From Petrocella sp024636985 (GTDB lineage: Bacteria > Bacillota > Clostridia > Lachnospirales > Vallitaleaceae): a DNA stretch of 18,576 bases. Location of the stretch: the NCBI GenBank assembly GCA_024636985.1, contig JAGXFY010000020.1, positions 1 to 18,576 of the forward strand, given 5' to 3'. The stretch's first letter is position 1; the number at the start of each line of letters is the position of its first letter. The notes beneath the pieces were generated by a model. The model was not told the DNA's origin. It did not search any database and saw only the letters and a program-made list of their open reading frames with translations. Made by a program: the position numbers and the translations under genes. Positions 8,031 through 15,312 of this stretch are shown here, piece by piece.

Positions 8031-8064
8031 CTTTGCCTTTTATGAAAACACTGCGTTGTGTTTT
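8024..8064 (-). promoter_or_regulatory. ANTAR (EutV) dual-hairpin antitermination site before eutA
   Basis: P1 (8045-8064) is a perfect 7-bp stem AAAACAC/GTGTTTT with hexaloop AACGCA. P2 (8024-8038) is a 4-bp stem AGGC/GCCT with loop AAAGTT plus one G that can bulge. Both loops carry A at position 1 and G at position 4, the signature known for ANTAR-protein targets. The loops are 17 bases apart. The 3' arm of P2 is part of the 5' arm of the terminator, so P2 and terminator exclude each other. Phospho-EutV binding P1-P2 should let polymerase enter eutA. P1 begins directly after the eutW stop codon. Confidence 0.85.
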
Positions 8065-9474
8065 CTATTCATTTATAAAGTCGAATATTATTTTTGTGCC
8101 GTTTTCACCAGAATACAGTTCCAGATGACCTTGTAACTTGTCTTTTACAATACTGCTTACAATATTCAGCCCTAGGCTATCTGGCTTTATGGATTTTACG
8201 TCAAATCCTTTGCCATTATCTATGACAGACATACTCGAATACAGATTTCCCTTTTGAATCCAAATATCAATAGAACCGTTAGATTTTTCATCAAAGGCAT
8301 GTTCAATAGAGTTTTGCAAGAGCTCATTGACGACCAAGGCTATTGAGGTTGCTTTATCTGAATTGACTGTCAGACTGTCTCCTTCTATGGATATAGTAAT
8401 ATGATCTAATGTTGATAAACCATATCTAACAGTACTCTCTTTGATCTTGGTTACAATGGTTTTTAGGTCGACGTCATCTACCCCATTTTGTGCCAAAAGT
8501 TCATGTGTAACCGCTATACCAAGAATTCTGTTGATGCTCACATTAAAGGCTTCATTGACCAAATCGTTATTAATCCTTCTGGACTGAAGACTTAGAAGAC
8601 TTGCGATCGTCTGCAAATTATTCTTAACTCTATGATGAATTTCTCGAATGGCGACAGACTTAAGTATAATTTCCTTTTCCTTTTCTCTTACTTCCGTTAT
8701 GTCTTTGATGAGCATGGTAAGCCCCGTAATAATATTATGCCTTTTTAATGTTGCATATTTTATTTGTAAGGTGAGCTTGCCGACGGTTACTTCTGATATT
8801 TTTAAGCTGGGTTCTTCTATAAGCTTGTCAAAAACACATCCATCTAACACAAGATTATCAAAATTCATACCTATGATACTGTCTCTATACCCTAATTCTT
8901 CGTATAATTTCTTGGCACCCGGATTACCATAATTACTAATACCCTGCTGATCAAATATAATGATGGCATCGTTAATATGATAGGTTACTGTATATTCACT
9001 GTCCTTAACATTGAGTATGGATTCTGTAAGTTGTCCTGTTGTTTCAGCTAGAAATTCCATTTTCTCATTTTGCTTGACCGATTTTGTAATGTCTTGTTCC
9101 ATAATCAATACGCCAATAACATCACCCTTATCATTTTGTATGGGTACAACGTTTTGTTTTACATTTTTGTTTTCTTGGGTTAAGGCCTTCAGATCTCTTG
9201 TCGCCATACCAATATCTAATGTCCTAAGTGCTGCCGGTTCATTTTTTCTATAGGCCAATTCTCCAACCACGGAATATTCATACATAGATGCGTGGGAAGT
9301 CGGTTTGGCTTCGGCCACAACAATTGCTGCATTGGGATCACTGGTCATACAGTCAATAAACACATCTGCCTTCACGAGATCTGCTATAATTGGTAGTACC
9401 TTAGAAATGCTTTCTAGTTTTATAATGTCTTCATCATTAAGATCCGTATATTTATTACACAATTCTCTTAGCAT
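8065..9474 (-). CDS. eutW: EutW, cytosolic sensor histidine kinase for ethanolamine
   Basis: Kinase partner of EutV: in Firmicutes EutW autophosphorylates in response to ethanolamine and passes phosphate to EutV. The 469 residues have no membrane segment. An N-terminal sensor domain (about 1-140, PdtaS/GAF-like) is followed by a PAS-like domain (about 155-265) and then a HisKA_2-type phosphoacceptor region, REIHHRVKNNLQTIASLL, with the His pair at 280-281. A HATPase domain follows with N-box NELLQNSIEHAF and G-box DNGKGF. HisKA_2 kinases characteristically pair with ANTAR regulators. GGGAG lies about ten bases before the ATG, within the 16-base gap after eutV. Confidence 0.93.
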   Translation of the reverse strand: MLRELCNKYTDLNDEDIIKLESISKVLPIIADLVKADVFIDCMTSDPNAAIVVAEAKPTSHASMYEYSVVGELAYRKNEPAALRTLDIGMATRDLKALTQENKNVKQNVVPIQNDKGDVIGVLIMEQDITKSVKQNEKMEFLAETTGQLTESILNVKDSEYTVTYHINDAIIIFDQQGISNYGNPGAKKLYEELGYRDSIIGMNFDNLVLDGCVFDKLIEEPSLKISEVTVGKLTLQIKYATLKRHNIITGLTMLIKDITEVREKEKEIILKSVAIREIHHRVKNNLQTIASLLSLQSRRINNDLVNEAFNVSINRILGIAVTHELLAQNGVDDVDLKTIVTKIKESTVRYGLSTLDHITISIEGDSLTVNSDKATSIALVVNELLQNSIEHAFDEKSNGSIDIWIQKGNLYSSMSVIDNGKGFDVKSIKPDSLGLNIVSSIVKDKLQGHLELYSGENGTKIIFDFINE

Positions 9475-9490
9475 CTTATCTGCTCCCAGC

Positions 9491-10066
9491 TTATTCTACA
9501 TGATTCATGATGATGGTATTAGCAATGTTCTTCATAGAAGCGTGTTTTTCCATACTCAACTTTCTAATGAGATTATAAGCCTCATTATCTGATATTTTGT
9601 CTTTATCCATAAGAATGCCTTTTGCACGATCTATAGATTTTCTGGCTTCTAACTGATCTTTAAGTTTTTCAGCATCCTCTTTTATTTTCTTGATTAATTT
9701 TCCTTTTGCTACTGCAATCTCAATAGTCGGAATAAGGTTCTGACTGCTAACAGGTTTAACAATATACCCCATTACACCCACCTCTTTGGCTTGCTCCAAA
9801 AACTCAATGCCGCTATAGGCTGTTAATAACACAACACTAAGAGCAAGTTCTTCATTGATAATTACTTTTGATGCTTTTATACCGTCCAGTATAGGCATCT
9901 TCACATCCATAAGCACCAAATCCGGTCTAAGTTTTCTACACAATTCAACTGCATCGAATCCATCAGAAGCTTGTCCTACTACATCGTAGCCTTCTTCCTT
10001 AAGAATCTCGCTGAGGTCCATCCTAGTAATAAGTTCATCGTCGGTTACTACTATTCTGCACTTCAT
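9491..10066 (-). CDS. eutV: EutV, response regulator with ANTAR RNA-binding output
   Basis: A 191-residue two-domain regulator. The receiver domain (1-120) has acidic Asp9/Asp10, phosphoacceptor Asp54 (LVLMDVKMP), Thr82 and Lys104 (VKP). A coiled helix (about 122-143) leads to a C-terminal ANTAR domain (about 143-190, RKSIDRAKGILMDK ... SDNEAYNLIRKLSM ... NIANTII). ANTAR proteins bind paired hexaloop hairpins in nascent RNA and prevent terminator folding. Such sites are present in this operon at 8024-8064 and 10957-10997, so EutV should control its own transcript. Ribosome site AGGAGG is eight bases before ATG; the gene is 37 bases after eutP. Confidence 0.95.
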   Translation of the reverse strand: MKCRIVVTDDELITRMDLSEILKEEGYDVVGQASDGFDAVELCRKLRPDLVLMDVKMPILDGIKASKVIINEELALSVVLLTAYSGIEFLEQAKEVGVMGYIVKPVSSQNLIPTIEIAVAKGKLIKKIKEDAEKLKDQLEARKSIDRAKGILMDKDKISDNEAYNLIRKLSMEKHASMKNIANTIIMNHVE

Positions 10067-10103
10067 TCTATTGTCCTCCTTAAAATATATTGAAAAGGTT
10101 GGT

Positions 10104-10526
10104 TTATTCTAGAAAGTCTTCCAGTTCCTCTAGACCTAAACCCTTTATTGCACTAATTTCAAATATTTTTTTTGCACCTGCCAATGTAAGACAATCTCTT
10201 GCATACTCTATATCTTTTATTTCTTCATCTATTTTTGTAACTATACCTACTACAGGCTTCGTAAAAACTGACGCAAAATTTGGAGAAAATAGACAGTTTT
10301 TGCTACTTGCGTCCTGAAATAATAGTACCATATGACAGTCACAGGATGCAACAATTAAGGCATTATTATATCTTCGACTTTCCAAGTACTCACCCGGTGT
10401 ATCAATGATGGTATCATAGTATTCCATCGCCTGTGTTTTTTTGTATTTCAAACTTGCTTTCATCATCGCTTGAACAAACGTGGTCTTACCCGATCCCACA
10501 GCCCCAATTAACATAAATTTTTTCAT
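10104..10526 (-). CDS. eutP: EutP, P-loop phosphate-transfer/GTPase-like protein of the Eut locus
   Basis: A small P-loop NTPase of 140 residues: Walker A GAVGSGKT at 8-15, DTPG at 42-45, TKID at 97-100 (in place of NKxD) and a G5-like SAIKG at 125-129. EutP/PduV proteins look like Ras-type GTPases; Salmonella EutP has been reported to have acetate kinase activity, which would regenerate ATP from acetyl-phosphate. I chose ATG at 10526 because MKKFMLIGAVGSGKTT is the canonical beginning of the fold; an in-frame ATG at 10571 would run back over the end of eutS with unconserved sequence. No clear ribosome site is seen and only four bases separate it from the eutS stop, so translation is probably coupled to eutS. 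Confidence 0.9.
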   Translation of the reverse strand: MKKFMLIGAVGSGKTTFVQAMMKASLKYKKTQAMEYYDTIIDTPGEYLESRRYNNALIVASCDCHMVLLFQDASSKNCLFSPNFASVFTKPVVGIVTKIDEEIKDIEYARDCLTLAGAKKIFEISAIKGLGLEELEDFLE

Positions 10527-10530
10527 GATA

Positions 10531-10881
10531 TTATGATTTTGTGACCGTTGTCGGCGTAAAAGATAACACATTGGTCAATACATTTAGGATTTCATTTAAG
10601 GCCGATTCTATACTGGAAACATCGCCTATAACAACCAAAGAACCACTAAATCGATCAATAAAACCTATTTCTACATTTGCGGCTTTGGTTGCAACATCTG
10701 CTGCAATAATAACCGCTTCACTGGGCGTGATTGTAAGAATACCAATTGCATCACTATGCTCATCTGCAAGACCTAATTTCATGTAGATGCTCTTTTGTGG
10801 TTTTGCGATAATATGGGCAAGGGTTACTTGTTTTCCGGGAACATATTCTTGAATAATTCTTTGTTTTTCAAAGTTTTCCAT
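10531..10881 (-). CDS. eutS: EutS, BMC shell protein, first gene of the eut operon
   Basis: A 116-residue permuted BMC shell protein. The segments RIIQEYVPGKQVTLAHII near the start, DAIGILTITPSEA in the middle and IGFIDRFSGSLVV near 75-85 closely follow E. coli EutS, whose hexamers are bent and are thought to form shell edges. I chose the second of two in-frame ATGs (10881), because AAAGGA ends nine bases before it, whereas at the ATG at 10890 the same motif abuts the codon with no spacing. The leader from the promoter to this ATG is about 125 bases and holds the antitermination site. Confidence 0.93.
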   Translation of the reverse strand: MENFEKQRIIQEYVPGKQVTLAHIIAKPQKSIYMKLGLADEHSDAIGILTITPSEAVIIAADVATKAANVEIGFIDRFSGSLVVIGDVSSIESALNEILNVLTNVLSFTPTTVTKS

Positions 10882-10911
10882 AGATTTCATTCCTTTATGG
10901 GATTTTTTCCT

Positions 10912-10963
10912 AAAAATACAAAAGCCCGCTACAAAGCATAATCCTATGCTTTATTGCAAGCTT
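10912..10963 (-). terminator. Leader terminator before eutS
   Basis: A 19-position stem on the minus strand, AAGCTTGCAATAAAGCATA against TATGCTTTGTAGCGGGCTT, with one mismatch, three G-U pairs and a GGAT loop (10922-10963). It is followed by an interrupted U tract, TTGTATTTTT (10912-10921). It lies in the leader, ahead of the first gene, so it should act as an attenuator rather than as the end of a unit. Its 5' arm overlaps the P2 hairpin at 10957-10974. Confidence 0.82.
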
Positions 10964-10997
10964 CTCCGCTCTTGTCATTGCACTTCGCCGTGCAACG
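10957..10997 (-). promoter_or_regulatory. ANTAR (EutV)-type dual-hairpin antitermination site in the eutS leader
   Basis: P1 (10976-10997) is an 8-bp stem CGTTGCAC/GTGCAATG (one G-U) with hexaloop GGCGAA. P2 (10957-10974) has loop GGAGAA closed by AGC/GCT, extended outward past a 2-base bulge. Both loops fit GGnGAA with a C-G closing pair and keep G at position 4, but position 1 is G rather than the usual A. The loops are 16 bases apart, close to the spacing at the eutA site. The 3' arm of P2 (GCTTG) is shared with the 5' arm of the leader terminator, giving the mutually exclusive fold expected for EutV-controlled antitermination. Confidence 0.75.
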
Positions 10998-11013
10998 ATA
11001 TCTATTTTTTATA

Positions 11014-11042
11014 ATTATAGCATCCTGAGCATTCAAAGTCAA
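11014..11042 (-). promoter_or_regulatory. Housekeeping-type promoter of the eut operon
   Basis: On the minus strand TTGACT (11037-11042), a spacer of exactly 17 bases, then a perfect TATAAT (11014-11019). Transcription should begin near 11007, about ten bases before P1 of the antitermination site. The promoter looks strong and constitutive, so regulation is probably exerted in the leader RNA. Confidence 0.88.
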
Positions 11043-11081
11043 TGACGGTGTTTGCTGTAAATGACCAAGAAAGTCATAGAT

Positions 11082-11136
11082 AAAAAAAGATTCTTCTGCC
11101 TACATATGCACTATACATTGTAAGTAAAAGAATCTT
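11082..11136 (-). terminator. Intrinsic terminator of the chemoreceptor gene
   Basis: Eleven bases after the chemoreceptor stop, minus strand: a long stem AAGATTCTT.../...AAGAATCTT (11087-11136) with G-U pairs in the middle and a small secondary ATGTA/TGCAT hairpin at the tip, followed by U (11082-11086, in a run of seven). It separates the chemoreceptor from the eut promoter about 40 bases downstream. Confidence 0.9.
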
Positions 11137-11146
11137 AATATGACAT

Positions 11147-13165
11147 CTAGTAAGTAGCTGCATCTAGTTCGAATTTTGAAACTACCTTTTGCATGGACTC
11201 TGCCAAGAGTGCAAGTTCTTCACTGGCTTCAGCGATTTCTTGAATAGCAGCCGTCTGTTCTTCGACAGATGCTGACGTTTGTTCTGTACTGGCTGCGTTT
11301 TCTTCGGAGATTGCTGATAAACTCTCAATGATCGTTACCATATCCTCCTTCTTGATTTCCATCTCATGACTGGCCTTGTTTAAGCCCTCCATAACCATTT
11401 TCATGCCTTCTATCGCTGTTGATATACCTTCGAACTTTTCATTCGTACTATCAACACTTTTAGCTTGGGATGATATTATGCTTTCTACTTCTTTAATCGT
11501 AACAACAGATTGCTCTGTTTTTCCAGAAAGTTCTTGGATGATGGTTACGATTTCATCTGTAAAGCTATTGGATTGTTCGGCAAGCTTTCTGATTTCATCG
11601 GCTACGACTGCAAAACCTCTTCCGGCTTCACCAGCTCTAGCTGCCTCTATCGCAGCATTTAGTGCTAGAAGGTTGGTTTGATTTGCTATATTTTTAATCA
11701 TTTGACTTGCGTTTTCGATTTTTATCGCACTTTGACTTGTCTCAAGAATGACATCATGTATATCGTTTGTCGCTTTTTCGCTTGCTTTCGTTTTATTAAC
11801 AAGATCAGATAAGACTTCGATGCCTTCTTCTTTGAGTGTATTCACTTGGTTCGCAGCGCTATTTAACTCTTTTATAAAATGCAGGTCTTGCGTAATCAAG
11901 TCACTTAATTGATTTACATTTGTCGCACCATGCTCCGTTTCTTTTGCTTGATCCGTTGCACCTATGGCCATTTCTTCAACTGCTCTAGCAACTTCATCCG
12001 CTGCTATTGCTACTTGTTGACTTGTTGATGTTAGTTCCTCTGAAGTGGCTGCCACTTGGCCTGAAGTATCCAAAATCTGTTTGACCAATTCAACAAAATT
12101 ATCTCTCATCACTGAAAGTGATACAGCAATTACGCCTATCTCATCACTTCTATTTGAGTGTTTTTTGATGCTTTGATCGCCTTCATTTGTTAAATCATAA
12201 CGCGCAAGTCGATCCACATAACCGGATAAATACGTAATGGGTTTTGAGATGAAGCTACCAATAATCAAAGCGCTTGCTATCCCTATCATGATCACAATAC
12301 CAGAAATGATCACTATAATATTCCTAAGCTCTACCGTTCTACTTAGAAAATCTTCTTCGTAATTACCTATTCCGAGTATCCAATTCGTATGGGGTATAGG
12401 CGCCATGGCTGTAATTCTTTTCGATCCGGATAGTTCATAATTCGCAAGCCCCGGATTCCCAATGCCAAGTTCTTTTAATGCAAGACCAAAAGCCTTTAAT
12501 TCACCATCTGTTTCAATATCTTTAAAAGGATTTTCTTGTTCAAGTACATATTCTCTTTTGGGATGAGCGTACATCGTACTGTCTGAGCCTACGATAAAGG
12601 CATACCCATTCTCACCAAAGCCTAATTGATCGGTTAATTCACTGAGTGAAACCCCATCACGTGTACCTATTAAAATACCTATTACTTCTCCATCTGCACG
12701 AATTGGAACAGCATCAATAAATATTGGTTCTCCCGTTATTTTGCTGATCACCACATCCGAAACATTAGCCTCACCTTTAAGTGCTTTTCGTACATACTCT
12801 CTGTCATCTAATTGTACTGTTTCGCCACTTAATACAAATCTCGCGGTTCCGTCTGTTAGCACCACACCCATGTCTTGATAACCTAATCTTTCAATATCAT
12901 TGATCAAGGATGCTTTTTGAATTTCCCATTCCATGCTGTTGATATTTTCTTTCAAAGATAGTTCATTTAGAATAGCCAATCGAGTATCGATGAGACTTGA
13001 TATATGTTCAGCTACTTCAGTTGAATACTCTAACATGGATTCTTCAGCCGTCTCAATGACGATACTCGAACTAAATGTCATAGCTGTCACGCCCAATACC
13101 ATTGAAATAATAATGACAAGACTTCCTACAAATATGGCAATACGCTTTGATAAATTAATTTTCAT
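11147..13165 (-). CDS. Methyl-accepting chemotaxis protein with an extracellular Cache-type sensor
   Basis: A 672-residue transmembrane chemoreceptor. TM1 is about 9-30, a periplasm-type double-Cache sensor about 35-275 (DDREYVRKALKGE near 120-132, PIFIDAVPIRADGEVIGILIG near 147-167, NWILGIGNYEEDFL near 261-274), TM2 about 281-305, HAMP about 306-360, then a long helical signalling domain. The signalling hairpin IANQTNLLALNAAIEAARAGEAGRGFAVVADEIRKLAEQ is at 493-531. It signals to CheA/CheW; neither is in the window. The sensed ligand cannot be read from the sequence. The ATG at 13165 has only a weak ribosome site, and a stop ten codons upstream in frame leaves no earlier start; a 9-codon frame from 13191 ends in TGA overlapping this ATG. 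It has its own terminator and is not part of the eut transcript. Confidence 0.93.
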   Translation of the reverse strand: MKINLSKRIAIFVGSLVIIISMVLGVTAMTFSSSIVIETAEESMLEYSTEVAEHISSLIDTRLAILNELSLKENINSMEWEIQKASLINDIERLGYQDMGVVLTDGTARFVLSGETVQLDDREYVRKALKGEANVSDVVISKITGEPIFIDAVPIRADGEVIGILIGTRDGVSLSELTDQLGFGENGYAFIVGSDSTMYAHPKREYVLEQENPFKDIETDGELKAFGLALKELGIGNPGLANYELSGSKRITAMAPIPHTNWILGIGNYEEDFLSRTVELRNIIVIISGIVIMIGIASALIIGSFISKPITYLSGYVDRLARYDLTNEGDQSIKKHSNRSDEIGVIAVSLSVMRDNFVELVKQILDTSGQVAATSEELTSTSQQVAIAADEVARAVEEMAIGATDQAKETEHGATNVNQLSDLITQDLHFIKELNSAANQVNTLKEEGIEVLSDLVNKTKASEKATNDIHDVILETSQSAIKIENASQMIKNIANQTNLLALNAAIEAARAGEAGRGFAVVADEIRKLAEQSNSFTDEIVTIIQELSGKTEQSVVTIKEVESIISSQAKSVDSTNEKFEGISTAIEGMKMVMEGLNKASHEMEIKKEDMVTIIESLSAISEENAASTEQTSASVEEQTAAIQEIAEASEELALLAESMQKVVSKFELDAATY

Positions 13166-13519
13166 CTTGATTTTTTATATATTGAATTCATAAGTTAAAA
13201 CAATATATATCTCCTTTCTGTGTAAGTTCATATTTATTCTTCAACAGGGACTATGCTTTTTCTCACCCTTTAAAATAGTCAATCTCTCAAGTACATAATA
13301 TAAGAATATGATACTCCGTGCCTAGAGTAAATAGGTCTACGGTCCTAATTTATACTTATTGTCTATAAATATCCATTGTTAGTTACGTATGTTTATTCTA
13401 ATTGCAAAAGATAATAAACCCTACATAGCTAGAAAACCTAAATAACCTAAAACCTCACATGACTGGTCAAATAAGTTTTTAGGTTGATGATACATCTTGT
13501 TTTTAAACATTTTATTCAA
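13166..13519. other. 354-base gap between dbpA and the chemoreceptor
   Basis: A/T-rich, without a convincing gene. On the minus strand, which would be the chemoreceptor leader, I see a two-part hairpin at 13316-13342 (CCGT/ACGG outside CCTA/TAGG), and a GACTAT/ATAGTC stem at 13249-13280 whose loop contains AGGG facing a CCCT just after the stem. An isolated ribosome-site-like AGAAAGGAG lies at 13211-13219, and an ATG at 13191 opens nine codons. No clear -35/-10 pair was found. The dbpA end hairpin is listed separately. Confidence 0.5.
13444..13485 (-). terminator. Possible terminator hairpin downstream of dbpA
   Basis: A 9-bp outer stem AACCTAAAA/TTTTAGGTT with a partly pairing 24-base interior, 34 bases after the dbpA stop. 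The following bases are ATTTAGGTTTTC, a poor U tract, so termination may be weak or the hairpin may have another role. Confidence 0.4.
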
Positions 13520-14962
13520 CTATATTTTCTTTATCTTAACATCCCTACCTTTGACTTTTACCTTGCTCAGCCCATCTTCCACTATCTGACCTTTATGATT
13601 AAAAATCTCCACATAGGTACAGGAATCTTGAATGTCGATAATACCGATATCTTCGGAGCCAATCCCAGTTAGATTACTTATTGCGCCCAGCACATCACCG
13701 GCACGCATCTTTTTCTTCTTTCCGGCATTGATACGCAACCTTGTTATATCCTTGTGAAGCTGATCTTTCTTTTCTCTTTTTGGCTTTGGCTTAATCGGTG
13801 TTCCTGTCCTCTTTGAAATTGCCTTTTGTTGTAATATCTTCTCATCTTCTAATGGGACTTTATACCCTATAAATGCTTGTATTTCATCCCACTTTCTTTG
13901 ATCATGTGTAGATACAAATGTAATGGCACGGCCTTCTTCACCAACACGTCCTGTCCGACCTATTCTGTGAACATAGTTTTCATTGTCAATGGGCACATTA
14001 TAGTTAATCACCAAATCAAGGCTATCCACATGAATCCCTCTAGCAGCCAGATCTGTAGCAATTAAATAAGTGACTTCTCCGTCTTTGAAGGTGGAGATTG
14101 CTCTTAGTCGATCATTTTGGGCCATGCCCCCATGTAGTGCCATGCAATCGTACTTACCTTTAATCAACTTCTGGACCAATTGGTCTGCTTTGATTCTTGT
14201 GTTACAAAAAATCAAGCAGCTCCTTGGTTTCAGTTCATCCATTAACTTTGTTAAGAGCATAAATTTCCAATCATCTGCAACTTCATACCACACTTGCTTG
14301 ATTTGGTCTATCGGCGCCTGGGTCGATTCCATTTCTATGCGCAAAGGATTGATCATATGCTCTGAACATATGAATTCTATCTCCGGTGGCATGGTCGCTG
14401 AGAAAAGTAAAGTTGTACGTTCTTTCGGTATTTTCTTAATAATTGCCTCTACATCTTCAAGAAAACCTCTCTTTAGCATTTCATCCGCTTCATCGATGAC
14501 CAAATACTTAATTTGTTCCAACACAAGATTCTTTCTTTTTATCAAATCGCCAAGTCGCCCCGGTGTTCCAACTATAACGTGGACGCGTTGTTTCAACTGC
14601 CTTAATTGAATATGAATCGGTTGTTTACCATAGATTGGAAGACAACGTATTTTCTTATATCTGCCAATACTTGCAATCTCTTCACAGACTTGAACCGCCA
14701 GTTCTCTTGTTGGCGTGAGTATCAGTACCTGTGGTAGATTCTCATCCATCTCTAGTTTCTCGGCTATGGGAATACCAAAAGCCGCTGTCTTTCCACTTCC
14801 CGTCTGAGATTGTACAATCAAATCCCTTCCCTCAAGTATATGAGACATAACTCTATCTTGAACAGCTAAAGGCTTTTCATAACCGAGTATGTCTAATGCC
14901 CTGCCTATATCATCGCCAATTCCATACATCTTACTGAATTCATTTTTTATCGTGTTTCTCAT
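13520..14962 (-). CDS. dbpA: DbpA-type DEAD-box RNA helicase (23S rRNA / ribosome assembly)
   Basis: ATP-dependent RNA helicase of 480 residues. Q motif GYEKPLAVQ at 27-35, motif I SQTGSGKT at 52-59, PTRELA at 84-89, TPGR at 133-136, DEAD at 157-160, SAT at 188-190, then the second RecA domain with ATDLAARG near 302-309 and HRIGRTGR at 332-339. A basic linker (about 385-405) leads to a C-terminal DbpA/YxiN RNA-recognition domain (about 405-480, TRLRINAGKKKKMRAGDVLGAI ... VKVKGRDVKIKKI). That domain in E. coli DbpA and Bacillus YxiN binds hairpin 92 of 23S rRNA and directs the helicase to large-subunit assembly. AAGGAAGG stands about 12 bases before the ATG; a perfect TATAAT (-10 candidate) lies at 15010-15015 with no clear -35. 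Confidence 0.93.
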   Translation of the reverse strand: MRNTIKNEFSKMYGIGDDIGRALDILGYEKPLAVQDRVMSHILEGRDLIVQSQTGSGKTAAFGIPIAEKLEMDENLPQVLILTPTRELAVQVCEEIASIGRYKKIRCLPIYGKQPIHIQLRQLKQRVHVIVGTPGRLGDLIKRKNLVLEQIKYLVIDEADEMLKRGFLEDVEAIIKKIPKERTTLLFSATMPPEIEFICSEHMINPLRIEMESTQAPIDQIKQVWYEVADDWKFMLLTKLMDELKPRSCLIFCNTRIKADQLVQKLIKGKYDCMALHGGMAQNDRLRAISTFKDGEVTYLIATDLAARGIHVDSLDLVINYNVPIDNENYVHRIGRTGRVGEEGRAITFVSTHDQRKWDEIQAFIGYKVPLEDEKILQQKAISKRTGTPIKPKPKREKKDQLHKDITRLRINAGKKKKMRAGDVLGAISNLTGIGSEDIGIIDIQDSCTYVEIFNHKGQIVEDGLSKVKVKGRDVKIKKI

Positions 14963-15312
14963 AGTCTTGTTTTACCTTCCTTGTACTATCTGCTTCCGGT
15001 CCTATCCTAATTATAACTTATGGGAAGGCAAAATAAAAGTTGATTGATTCAGTTAGAATAACGCGACCTCCCTTGGCCAAAAACTTGACGCTGGTGCATT
15101 CATATGCTATATTTCTACTAAGAAAAAACTCTCAGCGACGAGATTAGCTAATAAGACTTAGTTGATTGAATCGCTGATTTTTAAGTTCTGAAGAATATAA
15201 GATGAAGGGGTTGAATTTTTGTCTGATTTTAGTTTATCCATATTTTTGTTTATATTATTTATGGTTTAAGCATAATCAGCATGATCTGTCGACTTAATCC
15301 AAATGGTCATAA
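14963..15312. other. 350-base gap between the diguanylate cyclase and dbpA
   Basis: No gene supported on either strand. It contains the probable end hairpin of the diguanylate cyclase gene (15123-15177) and, nearer dbpA, a minus-strand TATAAT at 15010-15015 about 48 bases before the dbpA ATG, the best candidate -10 box; the matching -35 region is only T-rich. Nothing else recognised. Confidence 0.6.
15123..15177 (-). terminator. Probable terminator after the diguanylate cyclase gene
   Basis: Minus strand: a 7-bp stem TCAGCGA/TCGCTGA (15132-15138 with 15171-15177) enclosing about 32 bases that contain a CTAA/TTAG hairpin, then GAG and a run of six U (15123-15128). The gap of three bases before the U run and the long interior lower confidence. 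It lies about 135 bases after the stop codon. Confidence 0.5.

Noticed and set aside
10527..10571. Upstream ATG for eutP at 10571
   Set aside because: The extra 15 residues lie over the end of eutS and are not conserved; the P-loop fold begins at MKKFMLIG.
10882..11146. Adenosylcobalamin riboswitch in the eut leader
   Set aside because: I looked for a B12-box (GCCACTG) on both strands here and elsewhere and found none. A B12-responsive EutX-type RNA may lie outside the window.
13201..13400. c-di-GMP-I or -II riboswitch before the chemoreceptor
   Set aside because: The conserved core sequences of either class (for example the CACGCACAGGGCAAACC core of class I) are absent.
14070..14609. Plus-strand open frame of 179 codons
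   Set aside because: Lies entirely antisense within dbpA, has no ribosome site and no recognisable protein pattern; dbpA motifs are beyond doubt. Plus-strand frames inside eutE, eutC, eutA and the chemoreceptor were rejected for the same reason.
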